Assembly (NCBI GenBank): GCA_028455995.1
Contig: JABELC010000003.1
Location: 3,720,001-3,784,000 of the forward strand
Source of the DNA: Scleromitrula shiraiana
Lineage: Eukaryota > Ascomycota > Leotiomycetes > Helotiales > Sclerotiniaceae
Reading direction: 5' to 3'
Length of the DNA: 64,000 bases
The translations under genes were made by a program, and so were the position numbers. Positions 10,638-23,666 of the stretch are shown here, piece after piece (positions within the stretch are counted from its first letter, which is position 1; each line of letters opens with the position of its first letter). The notes beneath the pieces are model-generated. The model worked only from the letters and a program-made list of their open reading frames with translations, was not told where the DNA came from and searched no databases.

Positions 10638-13184
10638 GTTATTACCTGGATGGAGGTACTCTCGAAGAAATTGTGACCTGTGATTTCTCAGTTTTGCTTC
10701 GATTTTCACAAGAGACCCATGAAAACAAACGGACAAGAAGTATTTACTTGAGAGTCAGAGATCTTTTCGGGAATTACTTCAAAAGCTTCGATTATCAAGG
10801 TAAGAGGTAGAGCAGAAAAAAACAGATAAACACTAAATACCTGCGTTGATTTTGTTTTATGGAAGAAGAAGTGAAAAAGACTTATTAAGAAAGGTGAATA
10901 AAATTGTTAAACTCGCGTGCTGGATCTGATGTAATGAGCCTCATAGTGAATGATAAAATCCACGGGTTTGTTTCAATTCGACGGGCAACATCTATAACCT
11001 CGACAGTCCTTGGGCATCTATACCATAATAGATGAAGAAACTCATACTTATGTTTCCGCAGAAGTTTTGGTAATTGCAGGAAACATTGGAGGCAAAATTT
11101 CACACAACTTTTCAGTTATTTGATACCATTTTTATCGCCACATCCGTGAATTTGATGATAAGAAAGAAAAGGTAGTTTTTATTCTTATGGCCTTGTATAT
11201 TTACTTGGTAGGATTCTCTCTCATATAGAATGTACATCTAGTGGTAGCCCTAACAATGCCAATGCATAATGAACTTGACGCGCTATATCTTCAACAAACA
11301 CAAACCTCTATAATTTGCCACAGGGCAAGGATGCAGATAGAAAGTTTGTTGGCTTGCCCATCTATAGCAGAAACCATATACGTTTAGATTTTCAACTTCC
11401 AAATATTTCAGGGCGTTGGTTTCTGAAAAACTATCTCCAGAGTGGCATTTCGGAGCAAGCTACTGTAGTTTTTCATGTCTGCTTAGTTCATCCATAATGA
11501 CTATACATAATTTGACTGTGAAAAGTCACGATCTTACTGATCAGTCGAAAACAAAACTTCATTCAGCAGCTGCTTTAATATGTGGATTTGAAAAGAATGT
11601 TCAAACCAACTTAGTTTGAGATCCATTTGATGTTTATATCTTAAACACATATTCAAAATTCGGTGCGTTCCAATGGCTGGATGATGTTTCTACTCGCTTA
11701 AATAGTATCTACAAATAGTCTATGATTGCAACTGTACTCTTGGTACGTAAAGGTATGATTAATATCATATTTAGATATATACTACAAGTAACTACTAGTA
11801 TGGGCATTGAATCTGAAGCTACTTATTTCCCAAGTTTCTCAAGTCTTTGGTAGCCCAATAATTATCCAAGATACATATCCCCACTTGTAGTAGTTTTGCT
11901 CAAATAAATCAGTGCGATGTGAATGAACTCGAATGGTACAGCTCGGTCTTTATAATAGTGATGCCCATACGATTCTCCATATATGGGAATGAGGAATTGG
12001 TTATATGGGGAGGCAGCTTTCTATTTTGGCGAACTGGAGTAGGTGATATGGTGGTTCAGATAATTTTCACTCACTGGCAAGTTATGAACGTGTCGGAGAC
12101 TCGGAGCTGTGGATTAGACGGGCGTATGATCCAATGTTTGGAGCTCATCGAAAAGCTTTCGGATCTTGAGATTTTGCGAGCGGTTATGTGTTAAGAAGAT
12201 ACCCTTCTACTTTATGTTTGATTACGGGAATTGCTGCTGTAGCTTAGAGTATTCATGAGAAAGTTGCTAGTGTATTTTAAAATTGACTGAATTCTAGTTT
12301 ATAGATAAGTCTTATTGGGATAATGCTTCGCGACCATTATACCTTTATAAACCAGAAATTAAATGATATATCGCTGCGTTGTAATGTGATATTATGTAGA
12401 TCGAATTTTGTCGTTTAAATTTAAGGTGATTTATTGGTGAGCCGGCATGCATCCTTTTGGGGATGGGTATACTACCATCAGGAATACTCTTCAAAGGTAC
12501 ATGAGAGGTGTCTTCCTCAACGCGGCCTACCGTACAATGGGTCGAATTTCATGATTCACACTCCTACTAGGATGCTGAAATTCAATATGGCAGATACGAA
12601 TCATGCGTAGCTTTAGATCACTCAACGCATTCAAATAACGGCGAGATTTTGCCTGACGGCCAGTGAGGCTTTTTGGGATGATATTAAGTCTGAGAATATG
12701 AAGAGAACTGACTCTGACGGTTAGATCGATTTTGCAACCCTAACGTGCGATGCACCGATAGCTTCTCGAGTTTGGTAATCTATCTTAGCTAGTCACATGA
12801 TTTATTTTCCTCGTTAATATTGAACTTGTCGCACCTGTGAGATGAATAAATACATATTGATAACTACCTAAGTGGATAGATAGGCTGAAGAACCGTAGTG
12901 AATTAGTTCGGAATTCAATTCCTTATTCAATGAACGCGAGTATTGTCTTCTGTAAAAATATTTTACGGGTGATAGTGCGGTGCATTTCACGGTGGTTATT
13001 ACAGTAGTACTCTGCTCTGGCTCCTATAAAGTCGCCATCATTTCTCAACCTTTTCAACTTACAACTATCTTTTCACAACTTTAAATAAATCGAAACTTCC
13101 AATAAACTCAAAGATTCCAACAAATTCCAAACTTTTAGATAAATTCTGCCTAACGATTGCATTCTCAGTCAAAGTCTCGTTAGA
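10638..13184. other. Long intergenic region between BTB paralogues A and B
   Basis: About 2.5 kb with no convincing gene. A 91-codon frame at 11919-12194 (plus) has no recognisable motif and its composition matches the surroundings. The 3' part (about 13020-13184) is the leader of paralogue B, rich in AACTTTC/ACAACTT-type pyrimidine-adenine runs. Confidence 0.5.
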
Positions 13185-14371
13185 ATGGCACGACCATCGA
13201 AAAAAATGAAGTTTACTTCGCAATCAAGAACACCAAAGCAATTAGTACCAGCTATTTATAGCTTGCCAGGACATGAAGTTGATACTAAGTTGATGATTCT
13301 TGGAAAGTTGGAGCTACATGTTCATTCGATGATTCTGAAGTCGCATTCGGATTTCTTCAGAAGATTTCTAGACTCGCCAGATAAAGCACAATTTGAAGGT
13401 CCCATCTCCGAGACATTCAAGTACGAATGGGGAACGTTGATTGATTCTGATGGCACATGGAGTCTAGTTGATGCTAGAAGTCTCACAGTAAGTAAATCTA
13501 CACCCCTTACCAATTTACCCATTACATCGTCATCATTTAACCAAATTTCGTACGAATAGAACCAAGAATTAAATCTCTCTAAATTGAAAGGCCGTGATGT
13601 TAACTGGCACGCGGCAGCTTTCCACAAATTCATCCAGATATTGTATGGCTTTCACTGGAAAATTGAAGATCAGTGGGAATTGGCCTACATCACCGAGCTC
13701 GCGGATTACTATCGAGCTCTCCCGGCCGTGTCACTATCAACGCACTACGCACTTTATCGAAGTCCCAGGTTCACCGAGCAACTTGCAAACCTCGATCACA
13801 AGCTCCTTCTGAAAGTCACAAGCAAGCTCAGAAATCCGGAAATCTTCTGCGACGTCATGGTATACTTCGCCGGGCATCAGAAGCCGGACATGGTTGACGA
13901 GATACTCGACTCTGGGCTTGACCAAAACATCATCAATTTGGCCATCAAATTACGTCACCAGATCCGCATGAAAATCCTAACTGCCATGGGGCTCCTCTCG
14001 CTGGAAGCTCAAGACGACGAAACAGAAGCAGATAAGATCGCTATTGAAAAGAAGTTCTTTGACCGCGATGATATTCAAGACCCAGTGACGCATCTACCGG
14101 AATACTTTCGCGCTTTTGCCGATAATCCACGCTTTAAAGACGATGTTGAGGAAGTGTTGGCAAATTACCTCACTTTTAATACGGGCCCTGATATGGAATC
14201 GGGCGTGGGAGTTTGTAAATTGCGCTTCCTATGCGCAAAGATCGACGGCGAAGACCTTCCTGTAAGTTAGTTAGTTGTACTTGAACCTTCTCCATACTAA
14301 CCTACCTTTTGCAAAACGCATTCATGCTAACGTATAATCTGTAGTGGGATATGGATGAAGACGAATGGTGA
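13185..14371 (+). CDS. BTB/POZ domain protein, paralogue B
   Basis: Three exons: 13185-13487, 13560-14261 and 14345-14371. Introns are 13488-13559 (72 nt, GTAAGT...AATAG) and 14262-14344 (83 nt, GTAAGT, branch GCTAAC, TGTAG), both phase 0; 343 residues. The N-terminus MARPSKKMKF is basic, then the BTB core PGHEVDTKLMILGKLELHVH and MILKSHSDFFRRFLDSPDK. Exon 2 has ELADYYRALPAVS, matching ADFYCSLP of paralogue A. The last exon is only 27 nt and encodes WDMDEDEW plus stop, completing the LP-WD...W tail. If unspliced, the protein would end in two or three odd residues after EDLP. Function is unknown beyond the BTB fold. Confidence 0.85.
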
Positions 14372-16670
14372 GCGTCTGGATTCGTTTATCAAGTACAATT
14401 GGTCTCTGGGATGGATTGTATTGGAATGACATGATGGGTGGTGCAATTTGCAAGATTCGCATAGAAGCTCTTTGGTGTTTTGGGGTGTCCTACTAGTATT
14501 CTGCGCGAGAATATCTGCCTGCAGGAAATTCGAGTAAGAATTCAGCGTTGGATTTATTGATGCACTGAAGGTATCACATTTCTATTTACAGCAGAATATT
14601 CATAGATAGATACGTAATATATTTAGGGCTATAGACTATTTTAACAAACGCATGATTTCAGAACGTGAAAAACGTGAAGAACGTGATAAATAGTAAGTAG
14701 TCATGACAATTTGATGCTAACTATACTACCTGGCATGTGATTCAATGCTCCCATATTCATATTCCAAATACCAAATATTCACCACCATGCCCCTCACACG
14801 GCCAATTTTAGCATACCCGTTTGAATGGATCGACAAACGCGATACTACGATATCTAATACAATATTTGTGAACATGTTAGTTAGCTGACTAGAATTACAT
14901 GTGGATTTCTCATATTAGCTCTTACTCTCTATCCGACCCCTCAGCCAAGAATCAATTTCAAAGTGCGCTTTTAGTAGAGAGATTTATTTATGCATTATGA
15001 TCACGGATAGTAGTCGTGGCGTGGGTATGAGTTAATTAACATGAGGATTAGAGGCGTGGGCGTCACAACATCGAGACATAGATAGATGTTTGTGATGTGG
15101 TAAGTTATATGCTATTTTATGTTATTTTATAGTTAGATACGCACGTGACCAACAACTAAACGAACCCGTTACTGAATGGGCCTTTCAATTTTTGGGGGAT
15201 AGATGGGCAGGGCAAGAGGGGGATATGTGTGATTTGCTAAGTCTTGGCATCGGTATCACTAGTACATGTATCGGAAAACATGGGTTTGGTCATCCAATTA
15301 TCTAAGATATTCAATTCAACTTATAGTGTACATCGCTTAATCAGGTCGTCTAATCGATACAAAGGGAGGATTATCCATATTCTCATTTACATATTATCTA
15401 TCCCAAACGCTGCATGATGAATAATATATCAACCAATAGTATATTGACGCAAGTGTTTCCAACAAATTAGTTGAATGTCCAAAGATGTCACTCACGATCA
15501 GCTTGAAACTCTGGGATATTCATACGTAAACATACAAGAGTACTGAATCTGAACTTCTCACGAGAAAGCCTGACGGTCTCTGTTGTAGAGAACTCACGAA
15601 AGAATTGAAGGTCAGTGTGTACAATGTCATATTATATCATATTATATCGTATTTTTTATAATATGTATATAACATATCATACACATCACATCAACAACAT
15701 CACTCACAGCATTCACATCACGCACAAACAAATAAAACTTGAACCTCAAAATAAAAAATATATCTAGTAATTATATTCCCCATCTAACATCATCTAATCA
15801 CATCAAAACTCAACTCATCGCATCTCAATCTATTCTCTCCCACACCACACACACCACACCACACCTTCTTATCTCACATCCCTATCATCAAAATTAATAC
15901 ACAAAGCTCATCCACCACTCAACTTCCATTTGCGAATTCTCATTCTCATTCCCATTCCCATTCCCATTCCTATTCCCATTCTAATTTCTCGATTACTTCT
16001 CCACCGAACATCTATCTCCATCATCTCCCATCTCCCATCCCCATCTCCATCTTAATATCCACACCAAAAAACCACCCAATCCCCACTTCAAGAAACCATA
16101 CTCTAGAAAAATCAAATCAAATCAAATCATTATCATCTCATCTCCCCCTCTCCCCACCAGCCAATCGATCAATGAATAAAGAACATACAACGCCATGCAT
16201 CCAATCTAGCCCACCCCACCCCAATCCAATCCAATCCAATCCAAATCAAATCAGATCAAATTAAATTAATCTCATTCAAATCCCCAATGCAATCCACTCA
16301 TGCAATGCAAACAACGCAATACAATGCACAAAGTATGTACATACGTGCGAAAAGCAAAGCCAGCCCCTCAACTCGAGGATAGCATCGGATACGATAGGAT
16401 AGGATATGAAACCAATGAATAAGACAGCGAGAAACATGAACAGAGAGCAACAGCAACATGAGAATGAACCGAAAAAGTGAATATAAACACACAGGAATCC
16501 AATTCCATATAATACCCAAGCAAACAAGCAACCAAGCGACCGAGAAAAAAAAAACTCATTTCGTGAAAAATCATCCACGCACGTTACGTGGAATCATACA
16601 ATTGAAATCTCCCCAACCCCCAATCATCCATTCCACATCAATCCATCAATCCGTTCATCCACCATTCCAT
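14372..16670. other. Intergenic, low-complexity, low-G on the plus strand
   Basis: The region from about 15640 to 16670 is nearly free of G on the plus strand and rich in CA/CT runs, including CATTCC hexamer-type repeats at about 15937-15990 and AATCC runs near 16215-16245. It precedes the 3' end of the kinesin gene. ATATT/TATCA runs occur near 15625-15655. No gene seen. Confidence 0.5.
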
Positions 16671-19600
16671 CTATCTCCAACCATTTTTCCCACCCAGCCC
16701 CGTGATAACACTCTCCCTCTGCCTAACCTCTCTCCCAATACTCCCATTTCCATTCACCACCGCACCACCCGCCAACCTGATAGTTGAGCTACCACCCGAA
16801 CCACCGTGACTCCCACTAACGCTTCTCCCCGTATCAACCGTACTCCTCCTCCCATGCCCATTCACATGTTTAATAACTGGAGCCGTTCTCGGACTCAAAA
16901 CACTCGATATCGAACCCTCCTTCTCACTCCTTACCATTCTTCTAGCATGACTAGCCGTAAAGAGATTATCATTTGGAGGTGAAGCCGCCAATTGCGCCGC
17001 CGTTGGACTTCTAGCTCTGTGTGATCTAGGAGCGACATCGGATTGAGTATGTAAATGAGACGAGGAGCGAGAATTAGAACCTGATCTCTTGAGAGCCTGG
17101 CCGATTTTGAGACCATCGGATTTGTCGACTTGCCAGTTACTGCTGCTGTTGATGTTTTCGTTATCCGAAGCCGACATGGTGCTATTGTCAATTGCTGAAG
17201 CTGGCTCCTCTTCGCGGAGTGGGGATCTGTTTGCACCATTGTTAATCGTTCGTAATGGTGAATATTCGTTATCGGATGAGGAAAGGTTGGTGATCGTTGG
17301 TGGTGGTGGTGATCCTACCAATGATCCTGACGATTTCTTTGATAGGAATCCAGCTTGGAACCGATTGTTCTTTGATCTCATATCGAGGGAAGTCTGTGGG
17401 GCCGCCGGAATAGGGGAAGAACCGGGTGAATTATTAGAAATTTCTCCAAGGTATGAGGGCAGCGGTGGTAGAACTACACTTTCCTCGTATAATGATACAT
17501 CTGGGGTGGAATCGATTTTTTGTGGGGTTTTCTCGAATTCTGCTAAGGCTCCAGCGTCATCATCATCTCTCCATCGAACACTTCGTTTCGAACTCTTCTT
17601 TGGTGTGAATGAAAGACCTTTCTTACCCACGGTAACCTTCCGACGCCTCGGTGACGTCTTCATCGGAGATGGAATCTGAGGTGTAACAGTAAGGGACGCC
17701 AATTTAGGTGGGGCCTGGGATTCTCCATCGAAAATGTTAATTTGCTTCTTGCGTTTAGGTGTACCACGTTTGGTAGGAGGGAACTTCTCGGTAATATTTA
17801 AAGATCCATCCGGCTTGATCACTTGTGCAGCTGCCGTTGAGCAGGTCTGCAAAAGTTTGGAAAGTGTTTTCTTCGCATGTTGAACTGCTTCCTCTTCAGT
17901 CATACTGAGAATGTCATGTAGAGAAGACATGATCTCGAATTGGGCAGAGAGCAGCACTTGCATAACACCCGCATCGACACCTTTCTCTTGGTCTAAGACA
18001 TCTCGATAAGAATCTCTTGCAGCATTGGCTTTTAGAAGTTCTGTTTCTCGAGTCAGACAGGAAATATCTGCACTCTCTTCACATCCGTCAATCTCAATTA
18101 GTTGTCGAACACTGTTTTTCAAGGCGGAATCAATAGCCCTTTCCCAGTTGATTTTGTGCATTCTCTGATGGTAATGTTGTCTGCTATTCTCAAGTTCCAG
18201 AAGAATACCTTGAGCTGTCTTTCTCATGGAAGCCAAGCTAGGAGGCATTTCTTCATCATCTCGAGCATCACAAATTCCATCAAAAGCTGCGATCCAAGCA
18301 GATAGAGTGCTGATTCGACGTTCGATTTGTCGAAGTTTCTTCATTTGATTTAGTTTTTCTTTACGTTCCGGAGCAGAATTTTCGAAAGCTGCACGAACAC
18401 GCGCCAGTCCTTCACGAGAAACACTGTCTCTCTTCTCATTTTGTTTTCGAAACTTAACAAAAGCAATTGCCTCTGCATCTTTTTGTTGTGCCTTCAGCTC
18501 GTTGATCATGGCCATTTGCTCATCAATCTTCACCAGGAAGTCTTTGACATGTCTATTAACATTGAACACATTTCTTGTAACCTTGGTTTGAATGTTCTTC
18601 GCTCGGTTTGCATATCGTAAAGTGTTTTGCGTCTCGTCAAAATGAGCGCTCGAGGGACTAACACAAACAATCATGACCGTCTTGCAATTTCCACCCAGAG
18701 AGAATTTCAGTAATCTGGTGAGTTTTGAATTTCGGTAAGGTACGTGGTTCTTCTTTCGGGGGTCGCAAAGTGCATTGATACAGCTACCAAGAGCTAGAAG
18801 AGATTTATTGATGTTCGCTCCTTCGATTAATCGTTCTCCCCGGTTTTTGGTAGCACTCGCACGTTCACTACCTGCTAAATCGATGATGCTTAAAGTCGCC
18901 ATTGTATGTGGTTCATTGACGGCTGCGTTTCGATCTTTTTGTGCCACATTGATTTGGAGAACGGCGTGCGATCGAGAGGATGTGGCGTTTGCTGCCGTTG
19001 GAGAAATTGTACGGTATTCGTTTCCTTGAACAATCATATCCATAACTTCCTGGACGTCTTGTGGTCGATGACTAGAAAGTCCTGCAACAGATACCGCCTG
19101 GTTGGCATCTTCTCGTAACATCAATCCTCCTTTGCTTCCTCCCGGTACCAACAGATCTCGGATTGTTTCGTTGTAAATTTCTAGGTAGGATAGTGTAATT
19201 TCTGTATGTTTTTCTTCTGACCTCTCATTAATCTTCTCAAAAAGCTCTTGCATAGTTAGGAAAATAATTCCCGGCTGCTGTGCTGTTCCTGTAATTGTAT
19301 GCGTCTTTCCGCAACCAGTTGCTCCATACGCGAAAACTGTTGCATTATATCCATCCAGCACACTGTCCAAAAGTCCTCTTGTTGTCGACTCGTAAACGTC
19401 TCCCTGTGTTGTATTCTCATCGAAAACTCTATCAAATGCGAAAGTCTGATCTTTAACCTTCTTTCCCATATTCGAAACAACAGTCCGCGAAAATCTCGTT
19501 ACTGGGTTATCTTCCGGAGGGTCGAAAACACTACTATCATTAGCTTCCAATTGTTCGAGGTTCTCATTCTACCTACAGGCATCTGTCATCGACAACCTTT

Positions 19601-19872
19601 ATGACGGGACGAATTCCCTTCCCACCAAGCTTAGGGGTTGGCACACCCGCCAATGATCCCTCGCCAAGGAACAATGTCCTATCATCGGCTTTTGTGCTAG
19701 AAATTATAAGTTTTAAACACCAATTGCTGGAGAAGGAATACGAACATTTGTGCAGCTTCTTGAATTGTAAATGGTCGAACACGAACTATTGAGAGTTAAC
19801 AAATTAACCACACATGAAACAAATCCATCTCTCCATACCAGTGACCGAAATCGAAGACGCGCCTGACGCCAT
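16671..19872 (-). CDS. Kinesin-8 family motor protein (Kip3/Klp5/Klp6-like)
   Basis: Four exons: 19872-19839, 19785-19746, 19696-19577 and 19530-16671; introns 53, 49 and 46 nt. The joins keep frame and restore a motor start, MASGASSISVT then VRVRPFTIQEAAQ. Total 1017 residues. The P-loop GATGCGKT is at about 134-141, switch I NATSSRSH and switch II DLAGSERA follow, and the neck YANRAKNIQTKV ends the motor at about 390. FDPPEDNP near 67-74 is typical of kinesin-8. A coiled-coil region follows, then a Ser/Pro-rich basic tail likely to bind microtubules. Kinesin-8 motors walk to plus ends and promote depolymerisation, acting in spindle and nuclear positioning. The donor of intron 2 (GTTCGT) is unusual but is the only one found that keeps frame. 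Confidence 0.92.
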
Positions 19873-20702
19873 CTTTTATTATGTCGGTCTCAATCGTGCT
19901 CCTTCAAAAGAATTATAAGTTATCCCAAAGGCGATGTAAACAAATCAACAGTAATTGTTATGAATTGATCAATAAAATGAGTGAAGAGAATACAATTGAA
20001 AAATGAAAAGGTTTTGGTACAATACTGCTTGGTTAGTATTGAGAGAGAGAAAAAAACAAAAACAAAAGTCGAAGATTATCGTGAGTTGTTGTAGTTGTCG
20101 ATTTTGATATGCTTTGCGTTGTCCTTCATGTTCGGCTGGAGGTAAAGTTTTAGAAAACACGGTTGACCCGTCAACCGAATTGACCCACTTTCTGAATTGA
20201 GGTTTAATTAGCCCAGCCTTACGCAAGGCTGTCCTAGCTGGAAAGTTTACCACCAGTTCAGTACCCCTACATAAGATAGTTCCCGGACCTATTTAGGTGT
20301 TTTCTGGCCTCGTTACTCTATTATTACATTGGGCTCCAAATTCATTTATTGATAACGAATCGTTCAAAGTATGAAGCTAAGTGAGGAAGCATTCAAAGTT
20401 TTGAATGAATGAAAGAAAGAAAGGGTATCAGTAGAGATTAAAACTAATATATCTACGTGTATTTCCATTGTAATGACAATACCCAGAATCTAATCCCCTA
20501 TAATAATCGAGATTCTTATTTTACACCGTATACGATATCTATAAAGATCTCGTATAAAAATTCCGTTCCAATCCAAGTTCGAGGAAAATCCATTTAATCC
20601 CACCAGCGCCTGAAAATGCGACACCACACTTTTTACGCCACACTTCGCCTTGACCAATATTCAAACAACCTAAACTATTCCATTGGTATAAAACCCATGC
20701 AT
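19873..20702. other. Intergenic between kinesin and transcription factor genes
   Basis: Upstream region of the kinesin gene and 3' flank of the transcription factor gene. A 94-codon minus frame at 19969-20253 has no motif and ends in Phe/Cys-rich low complexity; it is not called as a gene. Confidence 0.5.
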
Positions 20703-23666
20703 CTAATTCCCACTAGAGCCAGAGTGACCACCATCAAAAAGCACATGAGGCCATCTGTGGACTCCGACTCCTACTCCATTTGTGGCCTGGCCCATATGAC
20801 TTGTATCACCACCTACAATACCATTATGCATATCACCCATTCCATTAGTCGATTGAGACATTCCACCATTGTTAATGGGTCTCCCACCAAGCTGCATCAG
20901 AGCATCTGCAGAATAACAAGCTCGCTCTTCAACGATATTTGGTTCTAAATTATTAATCAACATTGTGGCATATTGTTGCCATGGGGTCGGTGCCATCCCT
21001 GAATGTGACCACGGATTAGAGTCAACTTGAGATGCTTGAGCGGGTAGTTGAGCAGCAGATGCCTGGGCAGCAAATGCAATCAATGGAGCTTCCGGCGCCT
21101 CTGTTGTGGTTGATGAATAATTCGTAAAGTTCTGAGTGCCTTGCTGTACGTATGCTAAATCAGAAGGACTCGATGAGACTTCAGGGAAAGCTGAGTACTG
21201 AGTTGCAGCAGGATACGGTGTTTGTTGGTGAGGCATTTGACCTTCAACAGCAGTGTAACCAGTTGTAGCGGCGCTCCCATTAGTAGAACCATTAGCGTAA
21301 CCGTAACTCGAAGTATTGGCTGCATAACTATTTGTAGTAGTAGGAGATCGTTCTATTGCCAGTTTGATATCTTCTGGGGAGTTGGAATTTGGAGTGTAGC
21401 TTGCGGCTGTCTTTCTACTCAGTAAACCAAGGGTACCATCAGTCACAACCCGGACAGCTTCCCGAAGACGAGTCCCAGAACCTTAGAATGTTAGATACAG
21501 TTCAACAGAATTACACAATATTACTCACCTAGAAGACCCCCAAGCTCGCCCATTATATCAAGCCAGAGATCCATTTCTTCCCTCAATGAAGCCAGATCTG
21601 CTGCAGTTGTTGCACTTCGTTTCTCCCATTGAGCGAATAGTGTGGTTGTGATTGCCATGACATAGACAGCACTATTATACCAGGTTGTATCGAGGCTTTT
21701 GAACTCTTGAAGTTTTCGAACGATTCTCAACATTTGGCGAGAACATTCCACGCAAATCCTCATACTTTCTTCATTGAACTCTGGATCTAGTGTCATAGAT
21801 GTAGAAGGATGGCGGAGAAGGAGGCGAATTTCTAACACCCAAGATTGAGCATAGAGTGCAAACACTCTGCCTTCCTGTTCGTTCTCTCCAAAGCTTCCAT
21901 TCATCAGCTCAGCAGGTAAATTCTCCTTCCATTCCCGAATTCTTGTTTCAAAACTATTGACAGTCTGGACATAGTTCTCCGATCGACGGCTGATAGAATA
22001 GATGGTGGAATATAGATCTAAGTAAACCGGTATGAGTTTAAAAGCTTCAATACCAATAACATGGTCACATTTCTCAGGACGATAGATGTTTTGTTCGGAC
22101 TGATCGATAACATCATCATCAATTCCTTGAGGCAATTCAACATCAAAATCTTCCAGGCGGAGTGGCATCGGTCGGCCGAGTTTACCACTGAGTGTAACAT
22201 TAACAGTAAGAATGACCCAAAAGGTACGCTTACGCATCTCAATCTCAAGAGGGCTAATCGATGCCGCGCCGGGATCAGTTCGCTTATAGGATCGATTAAG
22301 ACCAAGTTCAATAGCCGCAGACATAGCACAACGTGCAAGCATCCAACTTGCGCCAGGTTTTGGGAAGTTTCGAAGGTGCATGCAAACTAAGGCCATGGCT
22401 TGAAGATCTTGAGTGGTTCGGCTGCATATCAAATCATAGAACATACCAAGCCCATAATGGTAGTGCAAATTTGACTGGGCACTGAAACGAGCTTGTTGAC
22501 TAGAATCGTCCCAGTTTCTTGCGGCGGATTGAAAGAACATGATGGCAAAAAGCGTGTGAACCATAACGGTCTCAGCTACGGTTGGACGAAACGAAGGATC
22601 ATCATAGATTCGTGTTAACTAAAAAGTAGGTAATTAGCAGATTGAGTATAGTGACATGAAATATTTACGTACTATGTTCATGAAAGTTGCGCGATGCAAC
22701 AAGGGGCAGTATGGATTGATAACACGAAAATACCATTTTGCATAGAGAAGACCATCGTGACGTGGTGGTAGCTCTACCTTCTCAAGTTTTGGGTTTATGC
22801 CCAAGCAAGTTTGAAGGAATGCTTGGTATGATTTATTGTAACTCGGTTGATGGAATGTTGAAGGATCAGGCTCGTCCATATCAGGACAATTGAAATCTGC
22901 AATATCGATTTCCATGCCAAGAATCGACAATGCAGTACCTTTGATAGAACTTAGATGAGAAGGTCTAGATACGCCGAGGTAATTGTCGCCATTCAAGCCA
23001 GCTCTGAATATAGGCAAAGCACGAAACATATTGGCTTCCTGTTGTTGACCCGAGTGTGTGATATTCATGGCGGGTGTAGAGTATGCTCCGGTATGCATCC
23101 ATGCCGTTGGCGTCAGGGAATTTGAAGAGTGGGAATATCCATATTGTTTTGGTCCAGAACCATGATATCCATTTGTTGGTTTAGTATCGACACCATGTTG
23201 CATCAAACGATGCTCCAATTCGCTCACTCGTTCTTGAAGATGTCTATTCTCTTGTTCCAAATTCTCAACGTAACCCCGCGATCTAGCTTGGCCACTTATG
23301 CGATCGGTCGTTTTACATTCTGTATTATTTTGCAAACAAGGAGAGCATCCACCTGGTAAACCGTCGCATCGTATCTTTCGTACCTAAATAGCATGACAAT
23401 TATCAGTATGGTAATCTCAAACGGAACAAACGCGCATAAGTTTTGAAGCATCAGACACAAATGGCAGGGATTTCACCTACCTTGCAACGGTCGCAAGCTT
23501 GACCAGTTCTTGTAGAAGATTGTAATCTCTTTCTCACGGTATTAGAAAATTCTTCAGGGTGAATTTCAGCCTTTGCTTGTTTTGTTGGAGGACCATTTTG
23601 ACCTTGAGGATTTGGATCATCGATTTGCAATCGTTTTTGAGGCATCGTACCGGTCGTGGGTTCCAA
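20703..23666 (-). CDS. Zn2Cys6 fungal-specific transcription factor
   Basis: Four exons: 23666-23481, 23383-22673, 22618-21529 and 21481-20703, with introns of 97, 54 and 47 nt; 921 residues. Intron 1 splits the zinc cluster after its second cysteine. The joined cluster is C58-x2-C61-x6-C68-x6-C75-x2-C78-x6-C85, the canonical binuclear pattern. A leucine-rich dimerisation coil follows (ENLEQENRHLQERVSELEH, about 103-121). The middle homology region starts near LLYAKWYFRVINPYCPLLHR and includes ALVCMHLRNFPKPG and RKRTFWVILTVN, as in Fungal_trans domains. The C-terminus is Ser/Thr/Asn/Gly-rich and probably an activation domain. It should be a nuclear DNA-binding regulator; target genes cannot be inferred from the neighbours. 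Confidence 0.92.

Noticed and set aside
10637..10736. Upstream ATG at 10736 as start of BTB paralogue A
   Set aside because: The 33 extra residues do not resemble the N-termini of paralogues B and C, and the ATG at 10637 has a better context.
11919..12194. 91-codon plus frame between BTB paralogues
   Set aside because: No motif, no splice partner, composition same as flanking intergenic DNA.
19969..20253. 94-codon minus frame near the kinesin promoter
   Set aside because: Ends in Phe/Cys/Leu low complexity and has no recognisable domain.
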